This document shows positions 1 through 8,903 of a DNA stretch of 64,000 bases, piece by piece. Every line of letters begins with the position of its first letter. Position 1 is the stretch's first letter. The notes under the pieces were generated by a model that was not told where the DNA came from, made no database searches, and worked only from the letters and a program-made list of their open reading frames with translations. This DNA is from Tenacibaculum agarivorans (GTDB lineage Bacteria > Bacteroidota > Bacteroidia > Flavobacteriales > Flavobacteriaceae). The DNA is taken from NCBI RefSeq assembly GCF_001936575.1, contig NZ_MSMP01000014.1:1-64000 (forward strand). The letters are read 5' to 3'. Made by a program: the position numbers and the translations under genes.

Positions 1-13
1 AATAATATTTTAC

Positions 14-48
14 AAAAAGATGCTAACTCAAAAGTTAGCATCTTTTTT
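14..48. terminator. Rho-independent terminator hairpin
   Basis: A perfect 10-bp stem (19-28 with 33-42) and a 4-base loop are flanked by an A-run on the left and a T-run on the right, so it could work in both directions. It probably ends a gene lying before the window. Confidence 0.8.
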
Positions 49-138
49 GTTGAAATAAGCAAAAACTTGTTCATTACGATTCTTTATAGTAACTTCACTT
101 TACAATTGTAGTTAAAGTATTAACCCCCATAGTAAGAA

Positions 139-2358
139 ATGGCATATTCTGCAACAGTAGAGGAAGAAAATAAAGAGATAGCAAATCGATACAAAGATTT
201 ACTAAAAGGGACATATCAAACATTATCTGAAGAAGATAAAAAATTGATTCGTAAAGCCTTTGAGGTTGCTGTTGAAGCACATTCGAAACAAAGAAGAAAA
301 TCAGGAGAACCATACATCTTCCACCCTATTGCTGTTGCCAAAATTGTTGCTTACGAAATTGGTTTAGGTGCTACATCTATTGCTGCGGCTCTTTTACATG
401 ATGTTGTAGAAGATACACATTACACCATAGAGGATATGGAGCAATTGTTTGGAGAAACTGTTGCTCGTATTGTGAGTGGATTAACTAAAATCTCCATTTT
501 AAATAAAAGTCAAGACGCCTCTATACAGGCCGAAAACTTTAGAAAAATGCTACTTACTTTACACGATGATGTTCGTGTAATTCTAATCAAAATAGCTGAC
601 CGTTTGCATAATATGCAAACTATGGATGCAATGCCTCCACATAAGCAAGTTAAAATTGCTTCGGAAACCTTATATATTTATGCTCCTTTGGCACATCGAT
701 TAGGTCTGTACAATATAAAAACCGAACTTGAAGATTTAGGATTAAAATATACTGAGCCAGAAGTTTATAAAGATATACTTCTAAAAATTAAAGATAGTAA
801 AGAAGAGCAACAACAATATATAGACCTTTTTAATTCAAAAATTCAAGAAGCATTAGATAAAGAAGGTTTTAAATATGAAATTAAAGGTAGATTTAAGTCT
901 ATTTTCTCCATCAGAAGAAAAATGCGCAAGCAAAATGTTTCTTTTGATGAAGTATACGACAAATTTGCTATTCGAATAATTTATACACCAACATCTAATG
1001 ATGAAAAATTTGATGCTTGGAAAATCTATTCTATTGTTACCGATTTTTACAAACCTAATCCTGCAAGATTACGAGATTGGATTACCCAACCAAAATCTAC
1101 TGGATATGAAGCATTACATATCACTGTAATTGGTCCAGAAGCTAAGTGGGTCGAAGTGCAAGTTAGATCACAGCGAATGGATGAGATAGCCGAGAAAGGT
1201 TATGCAGCTCATTTTAAGTATAAACAAGGTAATGTAAATGAAAATGGACTAGAAGGTTGGTTAAACAAATTAAAGGAAACTTTAGAAAACAATAATACAC
1301 TTAATGCTGTTGATTTTGTTGAAGATTTTAAACTCAATCTATACGCAAAAGAAATCTATGTATTTACACCTAAAGGAGATTTAAAATCACTGCCTAAAGG
1401 TGCTTCAGCATTAGATTTTGCTTTCGCTATTCATACTGATGTTGGATTAAAATGTAGAGGAGCAAAAGTAAACGGCAAATTAGTTCCATTAAGTCACGAA
1501 TTAAAAAGTGGAGATCAGGTTGACATTTTAACAACATCGGCAAATAAACCTAATGCTAGATGGTTAGATTTTGTAATAACAGCCAGAGCAAGAGCTAAAA
1601 TAAAATCAGCATTAAAAGCTGATGAAAAGAAAATAGCAGAAGAAGGAAAAGCTATTTTAGTACGTAAGCTTAGACATCTTAAAATTAATTATGATGAAAA
1701 GCTAATACATGAAATCTCTAGTTATTTCAATTTAAAAACTAGCTTTGATCTTTTCTATCGTATTGGAAATGGTGCTATTGATAACTCACAATTAAAAGAG
1801 TTTGTAGCACAAAGATCTAGTCCGATAATGAGCTTTTTAAAAAATCCTTTCAAACGAAATGCTTATAAGGATATTACTGATGATGAAGAAGTAACTAATA
1901 AATATGATGCATTAGTATTTGGACAAGATGAAGAAAAACTAGAATATACACTGTCTGTATGTTGCAATCCTATTGCTGGAGATGAAGTTTTTGGTTTTGT
2001 AACCATTAATGATGGAATTAAAGTACATAAAACCAATTGTCCTAACGCCATTTCTCTTCAATCTAACTTTGCTTATAGAATTATTAAAGCGAAGTGGATT
2101 GATTCTACTAAACAAGAATTTTCTGCTATATTAAAAATTAGTGGAGTAGATAATAAAGGAATTGTAAATAATATTACCAAAATCATTTCCAATACTATGA
2201 ATGTGTACATTAATAGTATTAATATATCTGGTAATGCTGGTGTTTTCGAAGGAAAAATCTCATTGACTGTAAAAAATAGAAATCAACTTACCAAACTTAT
2301 CAACCACATAAAAAAAGTAGAAGGTGTACAAAAAGTATCTCGTGTTAATACTTTGTAG
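139..2358 (+). CDS. spoT: Bifunctional (p)ppGpp synthetase/hydrolase, RelA/SpoT family
   Basis: Long Rel/SpoT protein (739 aa, normal length) that makes and degrades the stringent-response alarmone (p)ppGpp in the cytoplasm. Domains in order are an N-terminal HD hydrolase (HD pair at residues 87-88 followed by VVEDT), the synthetase domain (about 235-370, with the RLRDWI and TGYEALH motifs), a TGS domain (about 390-450, starting at EIYVFTPKGD) and a C-terminal ACT domain (about 665-739). Both active sites look intact, so I read it as bifunctional. The ATG at 139 lies only 97 bases after a terminator, so the gene has its own promoter. A Fur-family gene and purA follow in the same direction, an order I recall from other Flavobacteriaceae. 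Confidence 0.97.
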   Translation: MAYSATVEEENKEIANRYKDLLKGTYQTLSEEDKKLIRKAFEVAVEAHSKQRRKSGEPYIFHPIAVAKIVAYEIGLGATSIAAALLHDVVEDTHYTIEDMEQLFGETVARIVSGLTKISILNKSQDASIQAENFRKMLLTLHDDVRVILIKIADRLHNMQTMDAMPPHKQVKIASETLYIYAPLAHRLGLYNIKTELEDLGLKYTEPEVYKDILLKIKDSKEEQQQYIDLFNSKIQEALDKEGFKYEIKGRFKSIFSIRRKMRKQNVSFDEVYDKFAIRIIYTPTSNDEKFDAWKIYSIVTDFYKPNPARLRDWITQPKSTGYEALHITVIGPEAKWVEVQVRSQRMDEIAEKGYAAHFKYKQGNVNENGLEGWLNKLKETLENNNTLNAVDFVEDFKLNLYAKEIYVFTPKGDLKSLPKGASALDFAFAIHTDVGLKCRGAKVNGKLVPLSHELKSGDQVDILTTSANKPNARWLDFVITARARAKIKSALKADEKKIAEEGKAILVRKLRHLKINYDEKLIHEISSYFNLKTSFDLFYRIGNGAIDNSQLKEFVAQRSSPIMSFLKNPFKRNAYKDITDDEEVTNKYDALVFGQDEEKLEYTLSVCCNPIAGDEVFGFVTINDGIKVHKTNCPNAISLQSNFAYRIIKAKWIDSTKQEFSAILKISGVDNKGIVNNITKIISNTMNVYINSINISGNAGVFEGKISLTVKNRNQLTKLINHIKKVEGVQKVSRVNTL

Positions 2359-2400
2359 ATATCTTCCTGAAAAGCCTATTTTTTTATCAATAAATAACCG

Positions 2401-2408
2401 TAAATTTG
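2401..2408 (+). promoter_or_regulatory. Bacteroidota -7 box for the Fur-family gene
   Basis: TAAATTTG matches the Bacteroidota sigma-A -7 consensus TAnnTTTG exactly. It lies 23 bases before the ATG at 2432, in the gap after spoT. No clear -33 TTG is visible. Confidence 0.55.
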
Positions 2409-2431
2409 CATTTGGTTAAATAGTTAAATAT

Positions 2432-2881
2432 ATGAGTAACTCGGCTGAAAATCAAGAAATCGTAAAAAAAGTATTCACTTCATTTTTAGAAGAAAATAAG
2501 CATCGTAAAACTCCTGAACGTTATGCTATTTTACAAGAAATATATGATGCCGATGAGCATTTTGATATTGAATCATTATATATCAAAATGAAAAATAAAA
2601 ACTATCGTGTTAGTAGAGCAACGCTATACAACACTATGGATCTATTGTTAGACTGTGGATTGGTACGTAAACATCAATTTGATGGACAATCTATGGCTCG
2701 ATACGAAAAAAGTTACTTCGACAAAAACCATGATCATGTAATTTTAACAGATACTGGTGAAGTAAAAGAATTTTGTGATCCAAGAATTCAAATCATAAAA
2801 CAAACTATAGAAGAAGTTTTTGATATTGATATTCACAACCACTCGTTATACTTCTACGGAACAAAAAAAGAATCTAAATAG
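2432..2881 (+). CDS. Fur-family transcriptional regulator
   Basis: 149-aa regulator of the Fur/PerR superfamily. It has an N-terminal winged helix (residues about 20-85, with the [12 protein letters not shown] recognition-helix segment) and a C-terminal dimerisation and metal-sensing domain containing the HDHVIL motif. Only one cysteine follows that motif (EFCDP), so the structural CxxC pair of classical Fur is not present and the metal or signal cannot be assigned from sequence. Its own -7 box lies in the 73-bp gap after spoT, and purA begins 35 bp downstream, so it may be co-transcribed with purA. Ferric, zinc or peroxide sensing are all possible. Confidence 0.92.
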   Translation: MSNSAENQEIVKKVFTSFLEENKHRKTPERYAILQEIYDADEHFDIESLYIKMKNKNYRVSRATLYNTMDLLLDCGLVRKHQFDGQSMARYEKSYFDKNHDHVILTDTGEVKEFCDPRIQIIKQTIEEVFDIDIHNHSLYFYGTKKESK

Positions 2882-2916
2882 AACTTTAAATACACACATA
2901 ACAACACACTAATATA

Positions 2917-4188
2917 ATGGCAGTAGATTTATTACTAGGCTTGCAATGGGGAGATGAAGGAAAAGGAAAAATTGTTGATGTTCTTACTCAAAATTATGAT
3001 ATCATAGCAAGGTTTCAAGGAGGTCCAAATGCAGGACACACCTTAGTTTTTGATGGAAATAAATATGTTTTACATACTATTCCTTCAGGAATTTTCCATA
3101 AAACAGCATTAAATGTAGTTGGTAACGGCGTAGTTATCGATCCTGTAATTTTCAAAAAAGAACTAGAAAATTTAGATAACCACAATATTAATTATACTGA
3201 CAAACTTTTAATTTCTAGAAAAGCACATTTAATACTTCCAACGCACCGATTATTAGATGCAGCCTCTGAAACTTCTAAAGGAAAAGCTAAAATTGGTTCT
3301 ACCTTAAAAGGAATTGGTCCTACATATATGGACAAAACTGGTAGAAATGGTATGCGTGTTGGTGATCTAGAGCTAGACAACTGGAAAGAAAAATATAAAT
3401 CATTAACTGAAAAGCATATCAAAATGCTAGACTTTTTTGAAGTTGATATTCAGTATGATTTAGACGAATTAGAAGAAGAATTTTGTAGAGGTATTGATAA
3501 ATTAAAAACATTACAGTTTATAGATTCTGAAGAGTTTTTAAATACTGCTATAAAAGATGGTAAAAAAATATTAGCAGAAGGAGCTCAGGGCTCTTTATTA
3601 GATATTGATTTTGGAACTTATCCATTTGTTACTTCAAGTAATACAACTGCTGCTGGTGCATGTACTGGTTTAGGTGTAGCTCCTAATAGAATTAAAGAAG
3701 TATTTGGAATTTTTAAAGCCTATACAACAAGAGTAGGCTCTGGTCCTTTCCCAACCGAGCTTTTTGATGAAGTTGGAGAAACAATGGGAAGAGTTGGTCA
3801 TGAATTTGGTGCAACTACTGGTAGGCCTAGACGTTGTGGATGGTTAGACTTGGTTGCTTTAAAATATGCAGTTCAAGTTAATGGAGTAACACAATTAATG
3901 ATGATGAAAGGTGATGTTCTTTCTGGTTTTGATACACTTAAGGTATGTACTTCATACAAATACAAAGGTGAAGAAATCAAACACCTTCCTTATAATATAG
4001 AACCTGAAAATGTAGAACCTATTTATTCTGAATTTAAAGGTTGGGAAGCTGACTTAACAGGAATGACCGATGAGAAATCTATGCCTGAAAACTTAGTCAA
4101 TTATATCAATTTTATTGAGAAGGAAACTGGAGTACCGATTAAAATTGTTTCTGTAGGTCCAGATAGAAAACAAACTATTGTAAGATAG
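2917..4188 (+). CDS. purA: Adenylosuccinate synthetase
   Basis: Catalyses the GTP-dependent ligation of IMP and aspartate, the first committed step to AMP. The protein is full length (423 aa). The N-terminal P-loop GLQWGDEGKGKIVD carries the catalytic Asp, and GPNAGHT carries the catalytic His. Further family motifs are KGIGPTYMDK, QGSLLDIDFGTYPFVTSSN and TGRPRRCGWLD. The ATG at 2917 directly precedes the expected N-terminus. It ends just before a bidirectional terminator shared with the convergent decarboxylase gene. Confidence 0.98.
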   Translation: MAVDLLLGLQWGDEGKGKIVDVLTQNYDIIARFQGGPNAGHTLVFDGNKYVLHTIPSGIFHKTALNVVGNGVVIDPVIFKKELENLDNHNINYTDKLLISRKAHLILPTHRLLDAASETSKGKAKIGSTLKGIGPTYMDKTGRNGMRVGDLELDNWKEKYKSLTEKHIKMLDFFEVDIQYDLDELEEEFCRGIDKLKTLQFIDSEEFLNTAIKDGKKILAEGAQGSLLDIDFGTYPFVTSSNTTAAGACTGLGVAPNRIKEVFGIFKAYTTRVGSGPFPTELFDEVGETMGRVGHEFGATTGRPRRCGWLDLVALKYAVQVNGVTQLMMMKGDVLSGFDTLKVCTSYKYKGEEIKHLPYNIEPENVEPIYSEFKGWEADLTGMTDEKSMPENLVNYINFIEKETGVPIKIVSVGPDRKQTIVR

Positions 4189-4195
4189 ATTATTC

Positions 4196-4228
4196 AAAAA
4201 AAGAGTTCTTTTCAGAACTCTTTTTTTT
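4196..4228. terminator. Bidirectional terminator between purA and the PLP decarboxylase gene
   Basis: A GAGTTC/GAACTC stem (4203-4208 and 4215-4220) is extended by A-run/T-run pairing on both sides. It sits between two convergent genes and gives a T-tract in both directions. Confidence 0.85.
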
Positions 4229-4231
4229 ATA

Positions 4232-5668
4232 TTATAATACTACATCTTGAGCATAACTTTCACATTGATGTAATGTTTCTAAAACATCTTCTAAAGTAGT
4301 TCTTGGATTGATCAAGCACATTCTCAACACTACCTGTTTATTTAATATAGTAGTTACAAAAACAGCTTCTCGAGACTCCATTACTTTTTTGGAAATTTCT
4401 TGATTGATTTTATCAATTACTTCTTCTGAATACTCCTTATCAATAGGATTATATCTAAAGTTTATAACAGCTAATGTCGCTGGAGAAACAACTTCCCACA
4501 CCCTACTGCTTCTCAAATACCCTTCAACTTGTTCAGTCAATTCAATATTATACGTAATTGCTTTTCTAAACGCTTGTAGACCGTAGGTTTTAATAGACAT
4601 ATAAAACTTTAATGCGCGTAATCTTCTAGTTAATTGCACTCCATAATCATAAAAATTAATTTCAGATTCGTTTCCTTCTATATCTCTTAAATACTCAGGT
4701 TTTTCACTAAATGTACTACTTAACCAAGAAGCATCTTTAACCAACAGACATCCTATTTCATACGGCTGAAAAAACCATTTATGTGGATCTACTGTAAGCG
4801 AATCAGCTCTTTCAATACCTCGTAACATACGTTTACCTTTTTCAGCAAGTATAGCAGCTCCACCATACGCTCCGTCAATGTGCAACCAAATATTTTCGGT
4901 TTCGCATATATCTGCTATTTCATCTAAAGGATCAACAGTCCCAGTATTCGTAGTACCTGCATTCGCAATAAAACAAAAAGGTTGTAGTCCTTCAAGTTTA
5001 TCCTTAGCTATGGCATTTTTAAGCTTATTCACTCCTAATCTAAATTCAAAATCAGTAGGAATAATTCGAATTTGCTCCTTCTTAAATCCTAACACTCTTA
5101 TCGCTTTTATATTCGATGAATGTGCTTGATCAGAAAGGTAAATCACCACTTTAGAAAAATCATCTCCACACTTTTTTCTTCTAGCAGTTACTAAAGCTGT
5201 TAAATTTGCCATAGATCCTCCACTGGTAAAGATTCCTCCTCCCTTTTTAACGGGAAAATCATACATTTTCAACAACCAATTGATCGTTACAATTTCTAAT
5301 TCTGCCGCTGCAGAAGACACCAACCATCCTCCTGAAAAAATATTAAATCCTGTAGCTAAGGAATCAGACATAGTACTAATAAAATTACTAGGCCCTGGTA
5401 CAAATGAATAAAATTTTGGATGTGAAGCAATAGTACTATTAGGTACTACATTTTGCATTACAAAATCTAAAATTTCATTAGCATCTGTGGCTTCTTCTGG
5501 TGCTTCTTGTAGAAATATAGCATCCAATTCTTTACGACTTTTAAATTCAGGAACAGGCTTTTTATGTCCCATATCATTCCAATGTTCTGCAATAATATCT
5601 ACAATTTTATATCCGTAAGACTTCATCTCTTCTAAAGATAGATCGAAGTAATTTTCCATGTTTGTCAT
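4232..5668 (-). CDS. Pyridoxal-dependent group II decarboxylase (aromatic-L-amino-acid decarboxylase-like)
   Basis: 478-aa fold-type I PLP decarboxylase of the DDC / histidine / glutamate decarboxylase group. The PLP lysine is K297 in TVDPHKWFFQ, and the family motifs FTSGGSMANL, HIDGAYGGAA and an N-terminal HPKFYSFVPGPSNF are present. The substrate (tryptophan, tyrosine, DOPA or another amino acid) cannot be read from the sequence. The likely -7 box ends at 5679, which would leave only a few leader bases for the ATG at 5668. The in-frame ATG at 5659 (MENYFDLS) is a reasonable alternative start. It is transcribed alone, convergent with purA and divergent from the OstA-like gene. Confidence 0.93.
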   Translation of the reverse strand: MTNMENYFDLSLEEMKSYGYKIVDIIAEHWNDMGHKKPVPEFKSRKELDAIFLQEAPEEATDANEILDFVMQNVVPNSTIASHPKFYSFVPGPSNFISTMSDSLATGFNIFSGGWLVSSAAAELEIVTINWLLKMYDFPVKKGGGIFTSGGSMANLTALVTARRKKCGDDFSKVVIYLSDQAHSSNIKAIRVLGFKKEQIRIIPTDFEFRLGVNKLKNAIAKDKLEGLQPFCFIANAGTTNTGTVDPLDEIADICETENIWLHIDGAYGGAAILAEKGKRMLRGIERADSLTVDPHKWFFQPYEIGCLLVKDASWLSSTFSEKPEYLRDIEGNESEINFYDYGVQLTRRLRALKFYMSIKTYGLQAFRKAITYNIELTEQVEGYLRSSRVWEVVSPATLAVINFRYNPIDKEYSEEVIDKINQEISKKVMESREAVFVTTILNKQVVLRMCLINPRTTLEDVLETLHQCESYAQDVVL

Positions 5669-5678
5669 TAATTTAGTG

Positions 5679-5686
5679 CAAAATTA
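5679..5686 (-). promoter_or_regulatory. -7 box of the PLP decarboxylase gene
   Basis: On the minus strand this reads TAATTTTG, a full match to TAnnTTTG. Its closeness to the ATG at 5668 favours either a very short leader or use of the second ATG at 5659. Confidence 0.5.
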
Positions 5687-5764
5687 TACTTCTTTTAACG
5701 AATAGAAATAGTATTTGAAACTAATTTTATAACATCATTTAGAAATTTGGCATGTTCTTTTCTT

Positions 5765-5772
5765 TATTTTTG
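5765..5772 (+). promoter_or_regulatory. -7 box inside the longest reading of the OstA-like gene
   Basis: TATTTTTG matches TAnnTTTG. The longest open reading starts earlier, at a TTG at 5747. If this box is the promoter, translation must begin downstream, and the in-frame TTG at 5792 would do so with a leader of about 13 bases. Confidence 0.45.
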
Positions 5773-5791
5773 TGCATTAAATTCAAAAATT

Positions 5792-7459
5792 TTGAAGAGA
5801 TTACTTTTTTTTATTTCATTTATAGTATCAATTACTAGTTTTTCACAAGAAAAGAAAAATAAGAAAATCAAAATCTTATCTTCTCAAATCTCCACTTTTG
5901 ATGAAGGCAAATATCCTGGTGCAACTATACTTATAGGAAATGTTAAAGTTGCACATGAAGGTGCTACATTAGATTGTAAACGCGCGCTACTTTATAGAGA
6001 AGACAACATTTTTAAAGCTATTGGTGAAGTCGTTATTGAACAAGGTGATAGTATTATTCAATATTCTGATTTTGCTAATTATGATGCCAATACTAAAATT
6101 GCTAAATCTTGGGGAAATGTAGAAGTAAACGACAAAGAAATGACGTTAAAAACAGATACGTTATACTTCAACAGAACTGAACAAATTCTATTTTATCCAG
6201 CTAAAGGAACCATTAGAGATCAAAAAAACACGTTAAAAAGCTATAAAGGAACCTATTACTTAGAAGATAAAAAGTTTACGGCTAAAAACAATGTTAATGT
6301 GATTAATCCTGATAATGAACTGAATTCTGATCATTTGGATTATTACACCAATACAAATCTAGCGTACGTTTATGGTCCTTCTACTATTTTTAACTTTAAA
6401 GATAGTACCAAAGTTTATGCAGAGAGAGGCTTTTTTGATACCGATAGAGATGTCTCATATTTTGTAAAAAATGCAAAACTCTATTTAAAAGATAGAACCA
6501 TTAATGCAGATAGTTTGTATTATGACAAAAGAAAAGGATTTGCTTCTGCTAATAATAGAATAAAAGTTATTGATACAGTTCAGGATATGGTTATTAAAGG
6601 GAATTATGCTGAGCTTTTTGAAGATAAAGATTCTATGTTTATCATTAAAAAACCTGTAGCCATTTCAATTTTAGAAAAGGATTCTTTATACATACATGGC
6701 GATACTATTCTTGTTACAGGCAAAAAGGAAAACCGAATATTGAGAACCTATCATAATGTAAAAATATTCAAATCAAATCTGCAAGGTAAATGTGATTCAA
6801 TTCATTCTAGTCAAGCTATTGGATTAACAAGAATGTTTAGAAATCCTATTCTTTGGTCTGGAAAAAGTCAAATTACTGGAGATAGTATTCAATTTACTAA
6901 TCATAAAGAAACAAATCAATTAGATTCTTTACGCGTCTTACAAAATGGTTTTATCATACAAAATGACTCTATAGATCCTAGTAATTTTGACCAAATTAAA
7001 GGAAGAAATATCTACGGAAAATTTGAAGATAATAATTTAAGAACGCTGTTAGTTAAGGGAAATGCAGAATCTTTATATTATAATAGAAATGAAGAAACCT
7101 TAGAATTAGAAACCATTACTAAAGAAATTTCTAGTGATATTGAGTTTTTACTAGAAGATAATGAAATTGTAGAAACAAAATATTTTAAAACTACTGAAGG
7201 GAAAACTTTTCCTCCTTCTGAATTTCCTGAAAAAGACAAACGTTTTCCTGGTTTTCTGTGGAGAGAAGAAGAACAACCTAAGGTTATGGAAGATATCTTT
7301 ATAAAAGATAATGCTACTGCTGAAAAAGAAACTGTAGAAAAAACAAACCCCGATGTAGAAAAAGCTAAGAAGCAGCTATTTCAGGAAAATGAGAAACGAG
7401 ACTTAAAACGTTCTAAAGAATTAGAATTAAAAGAAATACAATTAAAGGAAGAGGAATAA
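5792..7459 (+). CDS. OstA/LptA-like periplasmic protein (LPS transport family)
   Basis: 555-aa exported protein related to LptA/OstA, the beta-jellyroll bridge that carries lipopolysaccharide across the periplasm. The family signature is near the N-terminus (PGATILIGNVKVAHEGATLDC), followed by repeated short beta units (YYTNTNLAYVYG, YYDKRKGFASANN). The last 60 residues are highly charged. No ATG is available near the start. I chose the TTG at 5792 because it gives a clean signal peptide (KRLLFFISFIVSITSFSQ) and lies after a -7 box. The reading frame stays open back to a TTG at 5747. The aminotransferase gene follows 68 bp downstream. Function in LPS transport is inferred from family only. 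Confidence 0.85.
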   Translation: MKRLLFFISFIVSITSFSQEKKNKKIKILSSQISTFDEGKYPGATILIGNVKVAHEGATLDCKRALLYREDNIFKAIGEVVIEQGDSIIQYSDFANYDANTKIAKSWGNVEVNDKEMTLKTDTLYFNRTEQILFYPAKGTIRDQKNTLKSYKGTYYLEDKKFTAKNNVNVINPDNELNSDHLDYYTNTNLAYVYGPSTIFNFKDSTKVYAERGFFDTDRDVSYFVKNAKLYLKDRTINADSLYYDKRKGFASANNRIKVIDTVQDMVIKGNYAELFEDKDSMFIIKKPVAISILEKDSLYIHGDTILVTGKKENRILRTYHNVKIFKSNLQGKCDSIHSSQAIGLTRMFRNPILWSGKSQITGDSIQFTNHKETNQLDSLRVLQNGFIIQNDSIDPSNFDQIKGRNIYGKFEDNNLRTLLVKGNAESLYYNRNEETLELETITKEISSDIEFLLEDNEIVETKYFKTTEGKTFPPSEFPEKDKRFPGFLWREEEQPKVMEDIFIKDNATAEKETVEKTNPDVEKAKKQLFQENEKRDLKRSKELELKEIQLKEEE

Positions 7460-7470
7460 AATTTATATGA

Positions 7471-7494
7471 ATTATTGAATGTATTCAATTTTTT
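7471..7494. terminator. Weak hairpin after the OstA-like gene
   Basis: A 7-bp stem (7474-7480 with 7483-7489) is followed by five T. The same left arm can also pair with a second copy around 7500-7510, so two alternative hairpins compete. It is probably a weak terminator or attenuator before the aminotransferase gene. Confidence 0.35.
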
Positions 7495-7527
7495 AAACAA
7501 TTCAATAATCAAAAAGATGTTAAACAA

Positions 7528-8712
7528 ATGAAAAATGAATTCTTAACATACCAAGCACAAACCTCTCCTCACCCACTTTGTATAGAAATTTCTCACGCTA
7601 AGGGTTCTTATATTTATAGTACTGAAGGTAAAGAATATTTAGATTTTGTAGCTGGTGTTTCTGCTAATAGTCTAGGGCATAATAATCTTAAGGTTAATGA
7701 AGCCATAAAACAGCAAATAGATGCGTATACTCATGTAATGGTTTATGGAGAATTTATTCAGAAACCACAATTAGAGTTATGCAAAGCTTTAACTAAAACT
7801 TTACCAACACATTTAAATTGTGTGTATTTAGTAAACTCTGGGACTGAAGCTACTGAAGGTGCACTAAAACTGGCTAAACGCTTTACTAATAGAACTGAAA
7901 TTATCGCTGCAAAAAACGCCTATCATGGTAATACTGCTGGTGCGATGAGTGTTTGCGGTGCTGAATCACAAAACAGCGCTTTCAGACCTTTAATTCCAGG
8001 CACAAAATTCATTCAATTTAACACAGAAGATGATATCCAAAAAATTACTACAAAAACTGCTGCTGTAATTCTAGAAACCATACAGGGAGGAGCTGGATTC
8101 ATTGAACCTAAAAACAATTTTCTAAAAAAAATAAAAACCAAGTGTGAAGAAGTTGGCGCTTTGTTGATTTTAGATGAAATTCAAACAGGAGTTGGTAGAA
8201 CTGGAACATTCTGGGGCTTTGAAAATTATAATGTTACTCCTGATATCATTATTACAGGAAAAGGTCTCGGTGGAGGAATGCCTATTGGTGCATTTATTGC
8301 TTCTAAACAACACATAGATTGTTTGAAAGATAATCCTAAATTAGGACATATTACTACTTTCGGTGGACACCCTGTAATTGCTGCAGCGGGTTTAGCTACT
8401 ATAAATGAAATTAGCACTTCCAATATTATGGAAGAAGCATTGAGAAAAGAAACCATTTTTCGAACACACTTAACACATCCTCTTATTAAAGAAATTAGAG
8501 GAAAAGGATTAATGTTAGCTTTAATTGTTGAGACTCCTGAAATTACAAATGAGGTAATTTTACAGTGTTTTGAAGAAGGACTTATCTTATTTTGGTTACT
8601 TTATGAAAAGAAAGCCATTCGAATAACCCCGCCTCTAACAATCTCAGATGAAGAGATTATTAAAGGTTGTAAAATTTTAACAAATATTTTATGCAATATA
8701 AAAATCTCTTGA
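7528..8712 (+). CDS. Class III (acetylornithine/ornithine/GABA-type) aminotransferase
   Basis: 394-aa PLP aminotransferase of the class III subgroup. The PLP lysine is K245 in ITGKGLGGGMPIGAF. It is preceded by DEIQTGVGRTGTFWGFE with the PLP-ring aspartate, and the phosphate-binding loop is NSGTEATEGALKLAK. The length is normal. The substrate is not settled; acetylornithine or a similar omega-amino acid is possible, but no arginine-biosynthesis genes are nearby. It lies 68 bp after the OstA-like gene and before a strong terminator, so the two may share a transcript. Confidence 0.92.
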   Translation: MKNEFLTYQAQTSPHPLCIEISHAKGSYIYSTEGKEYLDFVAGVSANSLGHNNLKVNEAIKQQIDAYTHVMVYGEFIQKPQLELCKALTKTLPTHLNCVYLVNSGTEATEGALKLAKRFTNRTEIIAAKNAYHGNTAGAMSVCGAESQNSAFRPLIPGTKFIQFNTEDDIQKITTKTAAVILETIQGGAGFIEPKNNFLKKIKTKCEEVGALLILDEIQTGVGRTGTFWGFENYNVTPDIIITGKGLGGGMPIGAFIASKQHIDCLKDNPKLGHITTFGGHPVIAAAGLATINEISTSNIMEEALRKETIFRTHLTHPLIKEIRGKGLMLALIVETPEITNEVILQCFEEGLILFWLLYEKKAIRITPPLTISDEEIIKGCKILTNILCNIKIS

Positions 8713-8762
8713 TCGTTTTATTAATACTTCTATAGTTGATTGGGGATTTTATTAACTATTGA

Positions 8763-8798
8763 ATCGGTTGAGAGTGATTTCTCAACCGGTTTTTTTTT
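8763..8798 (+). terminator. Strong terminator after the aminotransferase gene
   Basis: A 9-bp GC-containing stem CGGTTGAGA/TCTCAACCG (8765-8773 with 8780-8788) is followed by a run of nine or more T. Confidence 0.85.
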
Positions 8799-8857
8799 AC
8801 ATAGGTTAAAAACCTTTCACTAAACCCAAGCAAATCAAGGATAAACAATTTTTGCCT

Positions 8858-8882
8858 AAACAAGTTAATTTGTTTAATTTGT
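8858..8882. promoter_or_regulatory. Possible operator upstream of the acyl-CoA ligase gene
   Basis: AAACAA-N6-TTGTTT forms an inverted repeat at 8858-8875 that overlaps a perfect tandem 9-mer TTAATTTGT (8865-8873 and 8874-8882). It lies 21-45 bases before the ATG at 8904, where a TetR-type fatty-acid regulator would bind. The binding protein is unknown. Confidence 0.35.
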
Positions 8883-8903
8883 AACGCACAAATTTAGATT
8901 TAT

